Assembly (NCBI GenBank): GCA_014237395.1
Contig: JABZFP010000018.1
Coordinates: 1-64,000, forward strand
Source of the DNA: Desulfobacteraceae bacterium
GTDB lineage: Bacteria; Desulfobacterota; Desulfobacteria; Desulfobacterales; UBA5852
Length of the DNA: 64,000 nt
Reading direction: 5' to 3'
In this document: in pieces, positions 1 to 8,065 of the stretch
Layout of the letters: each line of letters starts with the position of its first letter
Position numbering within the stretch: the stretch's first letter is position 1
The notes under the pieces: model-generated
What the model was told of the DNA's origin: nothing
The model's input: only the letters and a program-made list of their open reading frames with translations
Databases searched by the model: none
Translations under genes and position numbers: made by a program

Positions 1-78
1 ATAGTCTTCATTCCAATGCCTTAAAGAGGATACCAGATGTTGTGGTGGGTCTATTTATCTTGAAACCTGTGCTTTCGT

Positions 79-275
79 GCCAGGAAACCAGCTATCGCTG
101 AATTAAAGATAGATTGAGATTATCCCATTAAAACCGATGCTGTCAAAAATTAAGATTACGAGATCATACCTGCCGATATATAATTTTCAAACGGTTCGGA
201 CGGCCACTTATTGAGATAGCCAGCACAAAGCAATATATGGAACGGAATGTGGACTAGTTGGAGCTATACGTAACG
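79..275 (+). repeat. Dispersed intergenic repeat, copy 1
   Basis: Member of a repeat family confined to the first 19 kb. The unit starts near 113 with ATTGAGAT-ATCCCA and ends near 275 with GACTAGTTGGAGCTA. From 113 to 275 it aligns throughout with 2208-2370. The preceding 79-112 (GTGCCAGGAAACCAGC...) matches the junction between tandem units at 16.2 and 18.8 kb, so this copy looks like the end of a tandem pair. The rest of 1-557 shows no convincing gene. Confidence 0.75.
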
Positions 276-557
276 TCACATTTCAGCGGTGTGCGGCTTT
301 TTGCGCGCATTCATTTAAAACCATCAAAACCTTTCATATCCTATCTCTCTTCTACCCTGCCAAAAGATCTAAGAATTAATCTATCTGAAATCATAGGGTC
401 TTTGGAACTTGTTGCACATAATTCCTATCAGAAGCTTTCCAACTCCTTGACATCATGAAGAAATAAGGTAGTCTGAATAGAGCTATAATATACACCAATG
501 CAATTTCAATTATGATGAAGACGAATCTGAAGGGACCACGACAGCGGAGGATACCTA

Positions 558-893
558 ATGAAACATGCACTGACAATGGTAATCATACTTGTAATGCTGG
601 CTTCATGTGCAACCTATGTACCAGACACGAACAATGCAATCGGCAGGTGCATACAGGGTGGCAGATGGGATTCATTCCAAGATGCGGCCCCGGGAATACC
701 TTTGACAATAACTAAACTGGATGATGCTGAATGGTCTTATAGGATCACCAACAAGCAAGGCTGTTCATGGCTGTTCAAAGTAGAGAATAACATCATAGTT
801 AGAACTGAAAATATTGGTGACCCCATTACGTGCGTAATTGAGCAAAGCACGATTGACCTTAATGAACGATGCGCAAAGCAGAAAGGTAATTAA
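558..893 (+). CDS. Small predicted lipoprotein of unknown function
   Basis: 111 residues. The N-terminus (MKHALTMVIILVMLASCATY) is a typical lipoprotein signal with lipobox LASC and Cys17 as the lipidation site, so the mature protein should be membrane-anchored outside the cytoplasm. The start is supported by GGAGG about 8 bases upstream. The mature part is about 95 residues with no domain I recognise; it has several Cys residues (30, 69, 94 and 105 approximately) that could form disulfides. It stands alone between repeat-containing intergenic stretches. Function unknown. Confidence 0.7.
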   Translation: MKHALTMVIILVMLASCATYVPDTNNAIGRCIQGGRWDSFQDAAPGIPLTITKLDDAEWSYRITNKQGCSWLFKVENNIIVRTENIGDPITCVIEQSTIDLNERCAKQKGN

Positions 894-1080
894 ATGGGAT
901 GTCAGATACGGTAATGTTCTTAGACAGACCGTAGGGGAAACTCGGCCCTGTCAGCGCACCTCACAAATATAAACCAACAAACCACCATGAACCCCACAAA
1001 CACCGACATAACAGGCAGGATCGAAAAACGTATTCAAAGATTGATGTAGATTTGTGATATCACAACAACGCTCAATTTTG

Positions 1081-1105
1081 TGACTAGTTGGAGCTAAACG
1101 TAACG
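1081..1105 (+). repeat. Dispersed intergenic repeat, copy 2 (right end only)
   Basis: GACTAGTTGGAGCTA-ACGTAACG matches the right end of copies 1 (around 252-275) and 3 (around 2347-2370); the left part is not recognisable here. The remainder of 894-1140 shows nothing I can name. Confidence 0.55.
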
Positions 1106-1140
1106 CCGTGCTAACTAAAAAAATCCTGATTGCCATTTTC

Positions 1141-1177
1141 AAAAAAAGAAACCCCGCTACTTAATAGTAACGGGGTC
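1141..1177 (-). terminator. Rho-independent terminator of the PEP-CTERM gene
   Basis: Read on the minus strand, a GC-rich hairpin (ACCCCGTTAC / GTAGCGGGGT, one mismatch, loop TATTAA) is followed by TTTCTTTTTTT. It lies 33 bases beyond the stop of the 1210-1719 gene. Confidence 0.8.
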
Positions 1178-1209
1178 CCCCTCCTGAAGTGAAGCCTATA
1201 TGCCGATTG

Positions 1210-1719
1210 TTACTGTTTAAATTTTTTCCTACCCAACCCAGCCAGACCGACAAGACCTAAACCCATGAGGACGATTGTCGATGGTTCGGGAACGGGAGCA
1301 GTGCCATAGTAAGATACATGACTTAAACCTTTGCTACCGAATGTTTCTTCTGCAAAAGAATCGCCATCAAAATCAAAATTATTTACGATACCATCTCCGT
1401 CATCCATAAATGCAAAGTGGCTTGGTTCGTTGCCAAATTTTAAAATGTAATAAATCATATTTTCAGGTTCGTTCAGGTTATCTAAGTTGAGTTCTGACCC
1501 GTCCAACAGGGCTTCTTCTTTATCGAGAAGAAACAACTCTTCACCTGCAAGTCCTTCAAGCCAGGCTTTCTCAATCGCGTCACCTGAAACTATTGAATCT
1601 GGATTGAAGAAATCGTCGGCGCTGACTGGGTTGTCAGGTAATAACAAATCGGCCATGGCCGGACTGGCCAAGAAAACAGCCACAGTCATGCATAAAAAGA
1701 TGCTGAGTAACTTTTGCAT
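1210..1719 (-). CDS. PEP-CTERM sorting domain protein
   Basis: 169 residues with a cleavable signal peptide (cleavage near ASPAMA-D) and a C-terminal exosortase signal: VPEPST at about 145-150, a hydrophobic segment (IVLMGLGLVGLAGLG) and a basic tail RKKFKQ. Proteins of this class are exported and processed at the PEP motif by an exosortase, usually in exopolysaccharide-producing bacteria. The mature middle is acidic, rich in Asp and Asn (e.g. DDGDGIVNNFDFDGD), which could bind calcium, but no named domain is visible. The start has a good AAGGGA ribosome site. No exosortase gene is in the window. Confidence 0.88.
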   Translation of the reverse strand: MQKLLSIFLCMTVAVFLASPAMADLLLPDNPVSADDFFNPDSIVSGDAIEKAWLEGLAGEELFLLDKEEALLDGSELNLDNLNEPENMIYYILKFGNEPSHFAFMDDGDGIVNNFDFDGDSFAEETFGSKGLSHVSYYGTAPVPEPSTIVLMGLGLVGLAGLGRKKFKQ

Positions 1720-2698
1720 ACGTGATCCCTTTCTTAAGTTCTATCGTTGAATTTATTCCTGCGATAATAAAAACTGGCCTACTCTGTTGAGAAACCCGGC
1801 GGTCTGGCATGAGGCCCGTGGTTTTCCATCTCTACTGGTTTTGCTTTTTCCAAGCCCTTCAAAGCAAGAAGTAGACCACTTTATAAAACAATCTTTGAAG
1901 TGTGATTTATCCTTTGTTATCAATATGACACAGATAACCCAAAAAGAATCGGTGTCCTAAACTATGAAATGAATTACCTACATTTTGCGACTTTGTGGGC
2001 ATCCAAATACCTGCAGGGTAAGAATATTATTTTTTGAGTCATTGAGATGCTTGGATGGGAAATTTAACCAGAGTAATGAGGGGATGTCGACTGAAGATGG
2101 AAAGAAATGCCTTTTATCCAAAAAATTTCAATTTTAGCGCAACAAAGAGAGTTGCGGATTCCTTCAGATAGAATCCAGACCAACAGCTCTGTTAGGATTT
2201 GTTTTATATTGAGATAATCCCACGAAAAACGTGCCTGCAAAAACCTGCAATTACGAGATCATATTTGTCGATCTATAATTTTTAGCGCTTCGGGCCACTC
2301 ACTGATTCATATAGCCAGCACAAAGCACTATATGGAACGGAGTGGGGACTAGTTGGCGCTATCTGTAAGGCCCATATTAGGAAGCGATGTTCGCTTTAGC
2401 TGCCATCACAGCCGCCATACGTTGATGGACAAGGTTAATAGCCTTGAGGGGTCGAATCATGACCTTGGAAAGGGTAACAATTTTTTTGTGAAATGTTGGT
2501 CCCCCCCCCGCAATCTTCGCAGGTCGACCTTGACACGGCCTGTAAATGTCACCATTATGAAATAAGTATTTGATTTGATTGCCGACAGGCGCTGTCCGGA
2601 GCTATTGAATTCAATCCGTACCATATCTTAACCTGGCAGATTCCATGAATAGATCGGGATTTCTTTTTTGCTGTTCGGATCACCGAAAAGGCACTTTG
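1720..2698. other. Long intergenic region
   Basis: About 980 bases without a supportable gene. The right part holds repeat copy 3 (2208-2370) and a C homopolymer near 2502. The 1740-1800 part should contain the promoter of the PEP-CTERM gene, but I could not pick one with confidence. The short ORFs here have no recognisable protein features. Confidence 0.6.
2208..2370 (+). repeat. Dispersed intergenic repeat, copy 3
   Basis: Aligns over about 163 bases with 113-275, sharing ATTGAGATAATCCCA, ATTACGAGATCATA, ATAGCCAGCACAAAGCA, TATATGGAACGGA and GGACTAGTTGG in the same order and spacing. The internal part from TATAATTTT to ATATGGAACGGA is present only in copies 1 and 3, so these two form a long subtype. 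Confidence 0.8.
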
Positions 2699-3547
2699 AT
2701 GCTGATCTACCTTTACGTGATCGCGGCCCTGACTTTCTTTGGCTGCACCCCTCAGACTCTGCAGGTGCCGCCGGTGACACCCGAGCCCACGACGTTGCAC
2801 CTTACGGGCAAGTTTGTCTGGTTCGACCTTTTTACCCGTGATCTTCCTCAGGCCCGCCGTTTCTACGAAGGTCTGATGGGCTGGTCTTTCCATGAAGCGC
2901 CCGGGGGCGAAGGACGGGTCATGACCATAGAACGCGAAGGTGTTCCCATCGGAAACGCCGTTGAGGTGGAGCGTACCAAAATACAAGACAAACCTTCTCG
3001 CTGGTTGAGTTATATGTCGGTGATGGACGTCGATCAGACGATTCTGCGGATTGAGCAAAACCAGGGTTCCGTATACATGGCGGCCCGGGACTTGCCCGAT
3101 CGGGGCCGCGTTGCGGTCGTCCTCGACCCGGAAGGTGCGCCCTTTGCGCTCGTGAGGAGTGCAACAGGCGACCCGCCCGACAATGGCTTCGATAGGAATG
3201 GTTTTTACGCGGCCGAACTCTGGGCCCGAGACAGGGACGCGGCCATCGGCTTCTATGAGACGGTCGCCGGCTACGATCTCGAACTGGCGGATCTGGGGGA
3301 CGGCAGAACCTATCACCTGCTGGTGGAAAACGGCACCCCCCGGGCCGGGGTGGTGCAGATTCCCTGGGAGGACGTCAAACCCAACTGGGTGCCCTATATT
3401 GCCGTCGAGGACGTGGATGCCGTGGCAAGCCGCGTGGAGTCCCTGGGCGGGCGCCTGCTGATCGAACCTGATCCCAACATCCGGGAGGGAAAGGTAGCCA
3501 TCATCGCCGATCCCACCGGTGCGGTATTTGCCGTGCAACAGCGGTAG
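2699..3547 (+). CDS. Predicted lipoprotein with two VOC (glyoxalase-fold) domains
   Basis: 282 residues from the ATG at 2699, preceded by AAAAGG. A hydrophobic leader ends in FFGC (Cys16), suggesting lipidation. An upstream in-frame ATG at 2645 would add 18 residues containing R/HRK and could be the true start. Two VOC modules follow: about 35-150 (GKFVWFDLFTRDLPQARRFYEGLMGW) and about 165-280 (FYAAELWARDRDAAIGFYETVAGY), each ending in the 'DPEGAPFALV / DPTGAVFAV' strand. This resembles the PA0481/CFP30 type of paired-VOC proteins, normally cytoplasmic. Substrate unknown; the export signal is the odd point. Confidence 0.8.
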   Translation: MLIYLYVIAALTFFGCTPQTLQVPPVTPEPTTLHLTGKFVWFDLFTRDLPQARRFYEGLMGWSFHEAPGGEGRVMTIEREGVPIGNAVEVERTKIQDKPSRWLSYMSVMDVDQTILRIEQNQGSVYMAARDLPDRGRVAVVLDPEGAPFALVRSATGDPPDNGFDRNGFYAAELWARDRDAAIGFYETVAGYDLELADLGDGRTYHLLVENGTPRAGVVQIPWEDVKPNWVPYIAVEDVDAVASRVESLGGRLLIEPDPNIREGKVAIIADPTGAVFAVQQR

Positions 3548-3576
3548 GCCCTGATTTTATCCGGAGAAGTCGCACT

Positions 3577-3894
3577 ATGTGGCGATTGATAAGCTTAATA
3601 CTCTTCTTCATGGCGAGTCTTCTGGCGTTTGCTCTTGCGGGGTGTGCCTCCTACGGCTATCCGCCCACCGTGCACTACGGCGTCAACGTCAATTATGGCT
3701 CCTACTGGGGTCATTCCCGGCGTGACTACCACCATTACCACCACTATCGACCGCGGCCCCCGCAGCGTCCCAGACCGCCCCACTACCGCCCCCCGAACCG
3801 CCCTAAACCACCCCACTACCGTCCACCTAACCGCCCTAGACCGCCCAACCGGCCGTCCCGTCCGAGACCTACTCCACGGCCGTCCCGCCGATAG
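3577..3894 (+). CDS. Pro/Arg/His-rich lipoprotein
   Basis: 105 residues, starting 29 bases after the VOC lipoprotein stop with GGAGAAG before the ATG, so probably cotranscribed. The signal ends with the lipobox LAGC. A Tyr/Gly stretch (YGVNVNYGSYWG) and a His/Tyr run (DYHHYHHY) follow, then a polyproline tail with two copies of PPHYRPPNRP and PRP repeats to the C-terminus. The strongly basic, proline-rich tail suggests an extended surface or periplasmic linker binding anionic polymer or metal through the histidines; this is inference. Confidence 0.7.
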   Translation: MWRLISLILFFMASLLAFALAGCASYGYPPTVHYGVNVNYGSYWGHSRRDYHHYHHYRPRPPQRPRPPHYRPPNRPKPPHYRPPNRPRPPNRPSRPRPTPRPSRR

Positions 3895-4181
3895 AAGCTT
3901 TCACGCCACCCCCCTCTGGCAGGCGTTGGAGGTGATTCTAAACCTGAACTGCCGCTTCGCTCCTTCGTGCGGCATCCACCGCCAAGGTATAGAATGGGGC
4001 CCCGGACTACACTTTTTACAGAAGGGTGTATTAGTTTAAGACTTCCAAAAAGAACAGAGAAGGAGGTGAAAAAAGGTAACAGGCGATGATCCTTCAAGCC
4101 TGTTATGGTCGTTGCAGAAGTGTCAATCACAGCAGCGCTGTCAGGAAACGCCGGAGCCACCCAATACATACTTATCGATAC

Positions 4182-4281
4182 ATTGAGATAATCCCACCAA
4201 AACCGCAACCGTCAAAACCTGTGATTACGTGCCACTGTCCGTAATGTTGCTGATTCTGCGAATAGTTGTAGATACCTCACG
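4182..4281 (+). repeat. Dispersed intergenic repeat, copy 4
   Basis: Short-form unit: ATTGAGATAATCCCACCAAAAC, GTCAAAACCTG, GATTACGTGCCACTGTC, TGATTCTGCGAATAGTTG, CCTCACG. It is closest to copy 6 (18237-18336), with which it shares GTGCCACTGTC-GTAATG-TGCTGAT-CTGC. The rest of the 3895-4369 gap has no gene I can support. Confidence 0.75.
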
Positions 4282-4369
4282 TTTTACGGTTAGAAAAAAA
4301 CCTGTGTGTAACAGCAGAAACCAGCAATTCGTATAGTTACAGATAGGCCGATTAATTAATTGCACCTCC

Positions 4370-4663
4370 TTATTGTTCATTCAAAACCTCTGCCAGCCGC
4401 GCACATCCATCCAAATCAGGTGCATCTGCCAACGCTTCAATTTTCTTGCTAAGATTTTGTTTATCCCCGAAATGCTTGTCCAATTCCCTTGCAATTTCAT
4501 GCAAGGCGTTTATGTCACCAATTTCAGCAGCTTCTTTGATTTGCAACGCTAATATCTTACGGTTCTCCGGCGGTAAACCATTGATCATAACAAGGCCTGT
4601 CGATATAGCGCGTTCAGGTGTGCCACCCAATGCTTCGACAGTATTGATTACGATATCTGATAG
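4370..4663 (-). pseudogene. Orphan C-terminal fragment, probably of a hybrid histidine kinase
   Basis: The coding signal runs in the same frame directly after the TAA of the lipase-like gene (stop at 4664-4666), reading LSDIVINTVEALGGTPERAI and ending EVLNEQ. The only in-frame starts near the beginning are weak (a TTG at 4630, giving 86 residues). The segment NGLPPENRKILALQIKEAAE with IGDINALHEIARELD resembles the short helical tail found after the receiver domain in hybrid sensor kinases (my family recall, not a search). I therefore read it as gene debris joined to the lipase gene rather than a complete protein. A short independent gene cannot be excluded. Confidence 0.4.
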
Positions 4664-6559
4664 TTACCGCACCACAACCCCAGTCCCCAGCCCCGCAGCC
4701 AGATTTTCGACCAAAATCCGCCGCACCTCATCAATGGCCAGTGGGTTCAATTGGCTGGAATGGTCGCTTTTGACAATAAATTCCGACGCCATGCCGTCAA
4801 GGTGGGCGCTGCTGTATTCAACGACGCCGTCATTGCCGAGCTTGGGGTCGCCATCAGTCTGGACCGCGATGATCGAATGCCCCTGCACTCCTGGTGCCAA
4901 TGGGATCTCCGCCAGGGCCTTGAGCATCGGATTGTCAGGTGACATGCCGTCGGCACTGGTGAAGAAGGTCTTTTTCCCTCCCATTATTTTTTTTACGTCA
5001 TCGGTCATATAGTCATAATACTCCATGGAGTTCTGGACAATAGTGACTGGCAGTGTGACCAGCCACCGGAGAAGGTTTCGGCTCCACCCTTTGCTTTGAA
5101 AGCTCCCCCGGTGCGGGGTGCTGAGGAAGATGACCTTTTTTACGAAGGAGAGCGGTTTGAGGACAAGCAGATGACGTACTCTGTCCTTGCTTTCTTCAGG
5201 CATCTCAAGCGCATCAAGATTCTTTCCGGTTAGCGCACGCACCAGGATATCACCGGTATCAACCGCAGTAAATTTGGTCAACAGGCCACCCTGGCTGTGG
5301 CCGACCACCACCATCTGCTGCAGGGCCGGATCTTTTTCCTGTGGGTCGAGGTTAGCCACCTTGTCACGTAGTGCATCACGCAGTTCGGCGGCGGAGCTGG
5401 CAACGATCTTGTTGCTGGTGTAGACAAAGTACCAGAACTGGTATTTTTCCCTGATCAGCGGATCAAAACGAAGGGTGTTAAACATCTTCACCCACCAGAC
5501 CGGATTGCTGGCTGTGCCATGGACAAAGACGACCGGAATCTTTCCGGAACGATAAGGCGCTGTCATGTAGAGGCCATCGGGAATTTTATTGGGCTCTCTG
5601 CCCAGAAAGGACATCAAACCGAGATCAAATAATTCAGAGCCTTCAAGCGTATAGGCCATTGGAGTGGTTAGATCGCTTTCAAGCGGTATCGCAATGCCAT
5701 CATTCATGTTTGCGGTACTGGTATCCTGCGTCGAGTAAAGCTCCAAGGCAGCGCGGGCCGTACCGGCGCTCAGGGCTGCAACCCCGCCCTGGATTCTTAG
5801 AATAGCGGTCACCGGCACTGTCTGGCCGCCACTTACCCGCTTGTCGGCATCTTTCCTAACGGCGATCAGCGGCAGACCGACACCCGATGTCCGGTTGCGC
5901 ACGGATACGCCGCGAACCGCATACTGGTCAGCCGGCAGGAATTTCCCGAACTCCTCCAATTTCCAGGGGAACTGAGATGTGTCAAGAGAAATGGAAATAC
6001 TGCCAACCGGAAGTTTACGCGCACCCGCTTCCAGGACCAGTCCCTCGGTATCACCGGTTGCAAAACCTTGCCACATACCGAAATTGTAAATATCGACAGC
6101 GGCACGGGCACGGCGGTCAAATATGTTCAGGCGCTGGCTGGAGCGTTCTCTTTTGACAAAATAGACAGAATAGAGCACCGAAAGCAGAAAATAGTCGGGT
6201 GCCAGCTTCTGTTCTTTCTCCTGGTAACTGTCAGCCAGCTGGCTACCGTAAAGATAGGAACACTCGGCCAAGGTGTAGAGGATATCCCCTCGATCATCAT
6301 ATAGCGCCTTTTCATGAAGAACCGCGATGACCGACGCTGGCTCCTTGTCGAATTTCTCCAACAGGTCATAGCGGTCGAGCACGTACTTGGACGGATCACT
6401 GAGCACTCCCGCATTCAATGGGTTGGCATAGGTGTCCTGGTATGATTCACGCGGGGACACCTTATTGACCCCGACCGGAGTGGCGCAGCCGGAAAGGATG
6501 ACCAACCAAACCAGCAGCACGACACCTGCGCTAAAATGGGTCACTCGTGACATCATCAC
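4664..6559 (-). CDS. Lipase-like alpha/beta hydrolase lipoprotein
   Basis: 631 residues. The signal ends in LSGC (Cys25), predicting a lipoprotein. The C-terminal half is an alpha/beta hydrolase: oxyanion-side motif PVVFVHGTASNP near 340, nucleophile elbow VVGHSQGG near 418-425 (Ser catalytic) and a late DGDPKLGNDGVVEYSSAHL segment supplying the likely Asp and His. The N-terminal 300 residues hold a helical stretch and a beta-rich domain I cannot name. The start overlaps the stop of the DUF4105 gene (6556-6559), so the two are translationally coupled. A GTG and two ATGs are consecutive; RBS AAAGGAG fits the first. Likely acts on a lipid or ester at the envelope; substrate unknown. Confidence 0.85.
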   Translation of the reverse strand: MMMSRVTHFSAGVVLLVWLVILSGCATPVGVNKVSPRESYQDTYANPLNAGVLSDPSKYVLDRYDLLEKFDKEPASVIAVLHEKALYDDRGDILYTLAECSYLYGSQLADSYQEKEQKLAPDYFLLSVLYSVYFVKRERSSQRLNIFDRRARAAVDIYNFGMWQGFATGDTEGLVLEAGARKLPVGSISISLDTSQFPWKLEEFGKFLPADQYAVRGVSVRNRTSGVGLPLIAVRKDADKRVSGGQTVPVTAILRIQGGVAALSAGTARAALELYSTQDTSTANMNDGIAIPLESDLTTPMAYTLEGSELFDLGLMSFLGREPNKIPDGLYMTAPYRSGKIPVVFVHGTASNPVWWVKMFNTLRFDPLIREKYQFWYFVYTSNKIVASSAAELRDALRDKVANLDPQEKDPALQQMVVVGHSQGGLLTKFTAVDTGDILVRALTGKNLDALEMPEESKDRVRHLLVLKPLSFVKKVIFLSTPHRGSFQSKGWSRNLLRWLVTLPVTIVQNSMEYYDYMTDDVKKIMGGKKTFFTSADGMSPDNPMLKALAEIPLAPGVQGHSIIAVQTDGDPKLGNDGVVEYSSAHLDGMASEFIVKSDHSSQLNPLAIDEVRRILVENLAAGLGTGVVVR

Positions 6560-7566
6560 TTCATCTCCTTTCCTGGAAGTCCCACACGAATCAGCTGCGA
6601 AAAGGCCGGGTCCTTGTCAGCAGCCTGGGCCTTTGGATTGATGTAACTCTGCTTTTTCAGTTCTGCAAAGGGTAAGTATGTATCAATCGACTTTCTCTCA
6701 TAGAGCATTTCATCGACGTAACCATTGACGATCAGCCGCCAGTCAAACCGGGCATCAGGGTTGTGGGGCATGGTATGTTTGAGAATACTGGTGGTGCAGT
6801 TGTCGGTCAGGGCGTTGTACCACTGGGGCTGCTCTTTTAGCCGATTGACCTTCCCTATGTAACTGAGAAACACCTTGCGGGCAACCTCCGGATTGGCATT
6901 CAGCCGGTAGAGGTAAACGTCCTCTCCCTTGCCCTTCTCACGGTAGTTTGTCCGCAAGCGGACCAGATCACGTTCGTCAGCCACAACATAGATGATCTCG
7001 TACTGGCGAAAGAACCCTTTGATAGTGGAATAATCCTCCCCCTTTTCCTTGCGGGTCTCAATGGAGAAACAGACATTTCCTTGTCCCTCGAAGTTAAAAC
7101 TCATCATGGTATGGGCTATTTTCGGCGATCCCCAATAGACCAGAAATAAATCAACCCCTTTCAACTTGGACAGGTCAAAGGTCTTGTCGTAGTGACGGAC
7201 GGTAAAGTCGGTCTCGGTCCGGTAATCGCTATTGCGGATATTGTGGATGTTGATCTTGTCGCCGGCAATATCGGCCCAGGAAAGAGTTGCCAAATCGGGT
7301 TGCCAGTCCCGGTTATTGCTTGGCGGCATGAGCAGCCACCAGGTGAGTACCAGTGCAAACGCTGCCAAAAAGCCCAGTCGTGTTCGCCTATTGCTGTACT
7401 TGCCAAACAGAACCAACAGGCTGCCAACTGCAAAAAAGCCGGCAACCCATGGCCGTATAAGATCAGGCAGGTTTGAATAGAAAATGGCAACCGTAGCCCA
7501 TCCCCCCATCGCCAGCAGGCAAAATCGGATAAAAGCTTTTCCCAAACGATTAACCAATCGTTTCAT
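6556..7566 (-). CDS. DUF4105 (Lnb N-terminal periplasmic domain) membrane protein
   Basis: 336 residues. Two or three hydrophobic segments occupy about 10-85 (FIRFCLLAMGGWATVAIFY; FAVGSLLVLFG; FLAAFALVLTWWLLM). A periplasmic domain follows with the DUF4105 pattern: WADIAGDKINIHNIRN, a Tyr/Trp-rich core (FLVYWGSPKIAHTMMSF) and ALTDNCTTSILKHT, where the Cys is a conserved position in the family and papain-like chemistry has been proposed. It overlaps the lipase-like gene by 4 bases, so the two products probably act together at the envelope. Substrate unknown. Confidence 0.8.
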   Translation of the reverse strand: MKRLVNRLGKAFIRFCLLAMGGWATVAIFYSNLPDLIRPWVAGFFAVGSLLVLFGKYSNRRTRLGFLAAFALVLTWWLLMPPSNNRDWQPDLATLSWADIAGDKINIHNIRNSDYRTETDFTVRHYDKTFDLSKLKGVDLFLVYWGSPKIAHTMMSFNFEGQGNVCFSIETRKEKGEDYSTIKGFFRQYEIIYVVADERDLVRLRTNYREKGKGEDVYLYRLNANPEVARKVFLSYIGKVNRLKEQPQWYNALTDNCTTSILKHTMPHNPDARFDWRLIVNGYVDEMLYERKSIDTYLPFAELKKQSYINPKAQAADKDPAFSQLIRVGLPGKEMK

Positions 7567-7865
7567 AACCTTTCCTCTATATTAAGATGACGTGCCAGTC
7601 TCTCAACCTGTCGAAATCATACTGTTATGCTGGATATGCTCTGGCTATTAAAATACCAGGATTTAGTTACAGCTATGGTTCCGCTATCTCAATAATTTCC
7701 CATCTTGATTAGTGCAGAAGCCGTAATCGCAAGACTGGCGGGTTTGCAGATTAGCTGAAGCTGTCTGGAATCTCGCCATCGTTCAGCGGTAACGCTTAAC
7801 ACAGTCCGCTATAACCAATTTTCAGAAATTAGAAGACGGTCTCCGCCTTGGGCCGCATGGCAGGA

Positions 7866-7897
7866 AAACAAGCCTGCAGCTTGCTGCAGGCTTGTTT
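7866..7897 (-). terminator. Perfect 15-bp hairpin, probable terminator
   Basis: AAACAAGCCTGCAGC / GCTGCAGGCTTGTTT with a 2-base loop. It lies 25 bases beyond the end of the DUF1254/1214 tail fragment, so it probably ends transcription of the 8066-10728 gene pair. The A/T ends of the stem supply the U-run, making it possibly bidirectional. The rest of 7567-7921 shows no gene. Confidence 0.75.
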
Positions 7898-7921
7898 CAA
7901 GCATAAACGCGCTTCCTTGTT

Positions 7922-8065
7922 TTACTTCACCAGTTCGAGATCGCACGGCACCCAGGTTTTGTCGAACCACTCCTGCAGGGGACCGTAGACCCGCAAGATG
8001 GTATTCCACCCTTTACCCGACATGGTTTGAACCCAGTTGCCTTCGTGATCGCAGTATTTGGAAAT
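7922..8065 (-). pseudogene. C-terminal remnant of a DUF1254/DUF1214 gene
   Basis: Immediately after the TAA of the 8066-9088 gene, in the same frame, the sequence reads ISKYCDHEGNWVQTMSGKGW, continues NTILRVYGPLQEWFDKTWVP and ends DLELVK-stop. This matches the C-terminal end of the neighbouring 523-residue paralogue (ANWIQTVPGKGWFCLLRLYS; EPWFEKTWRPGEIELVQ). There is no start codon or N-terminal part. The likely origin is a third tandem paralogue deleted down to its last 45 or so codons, or a recombination that replaced the tail of the current gene. Confidence 0.75.

Noticed and set aside
4060..4240. Plus-strand small gene after the strong AAGGAGGTG at 4060
   Set aside because: The frame starting at 4086 has a basic, unprotein-like sequence running through repeat copy 4.
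7660..7760. Possible inverted copy of the dispersed repeat (TCAATAATTTCCC and GTAATCGCAAGAC)
   Set aside because: The similarity is limited to two short words in the wrong relative spacing.
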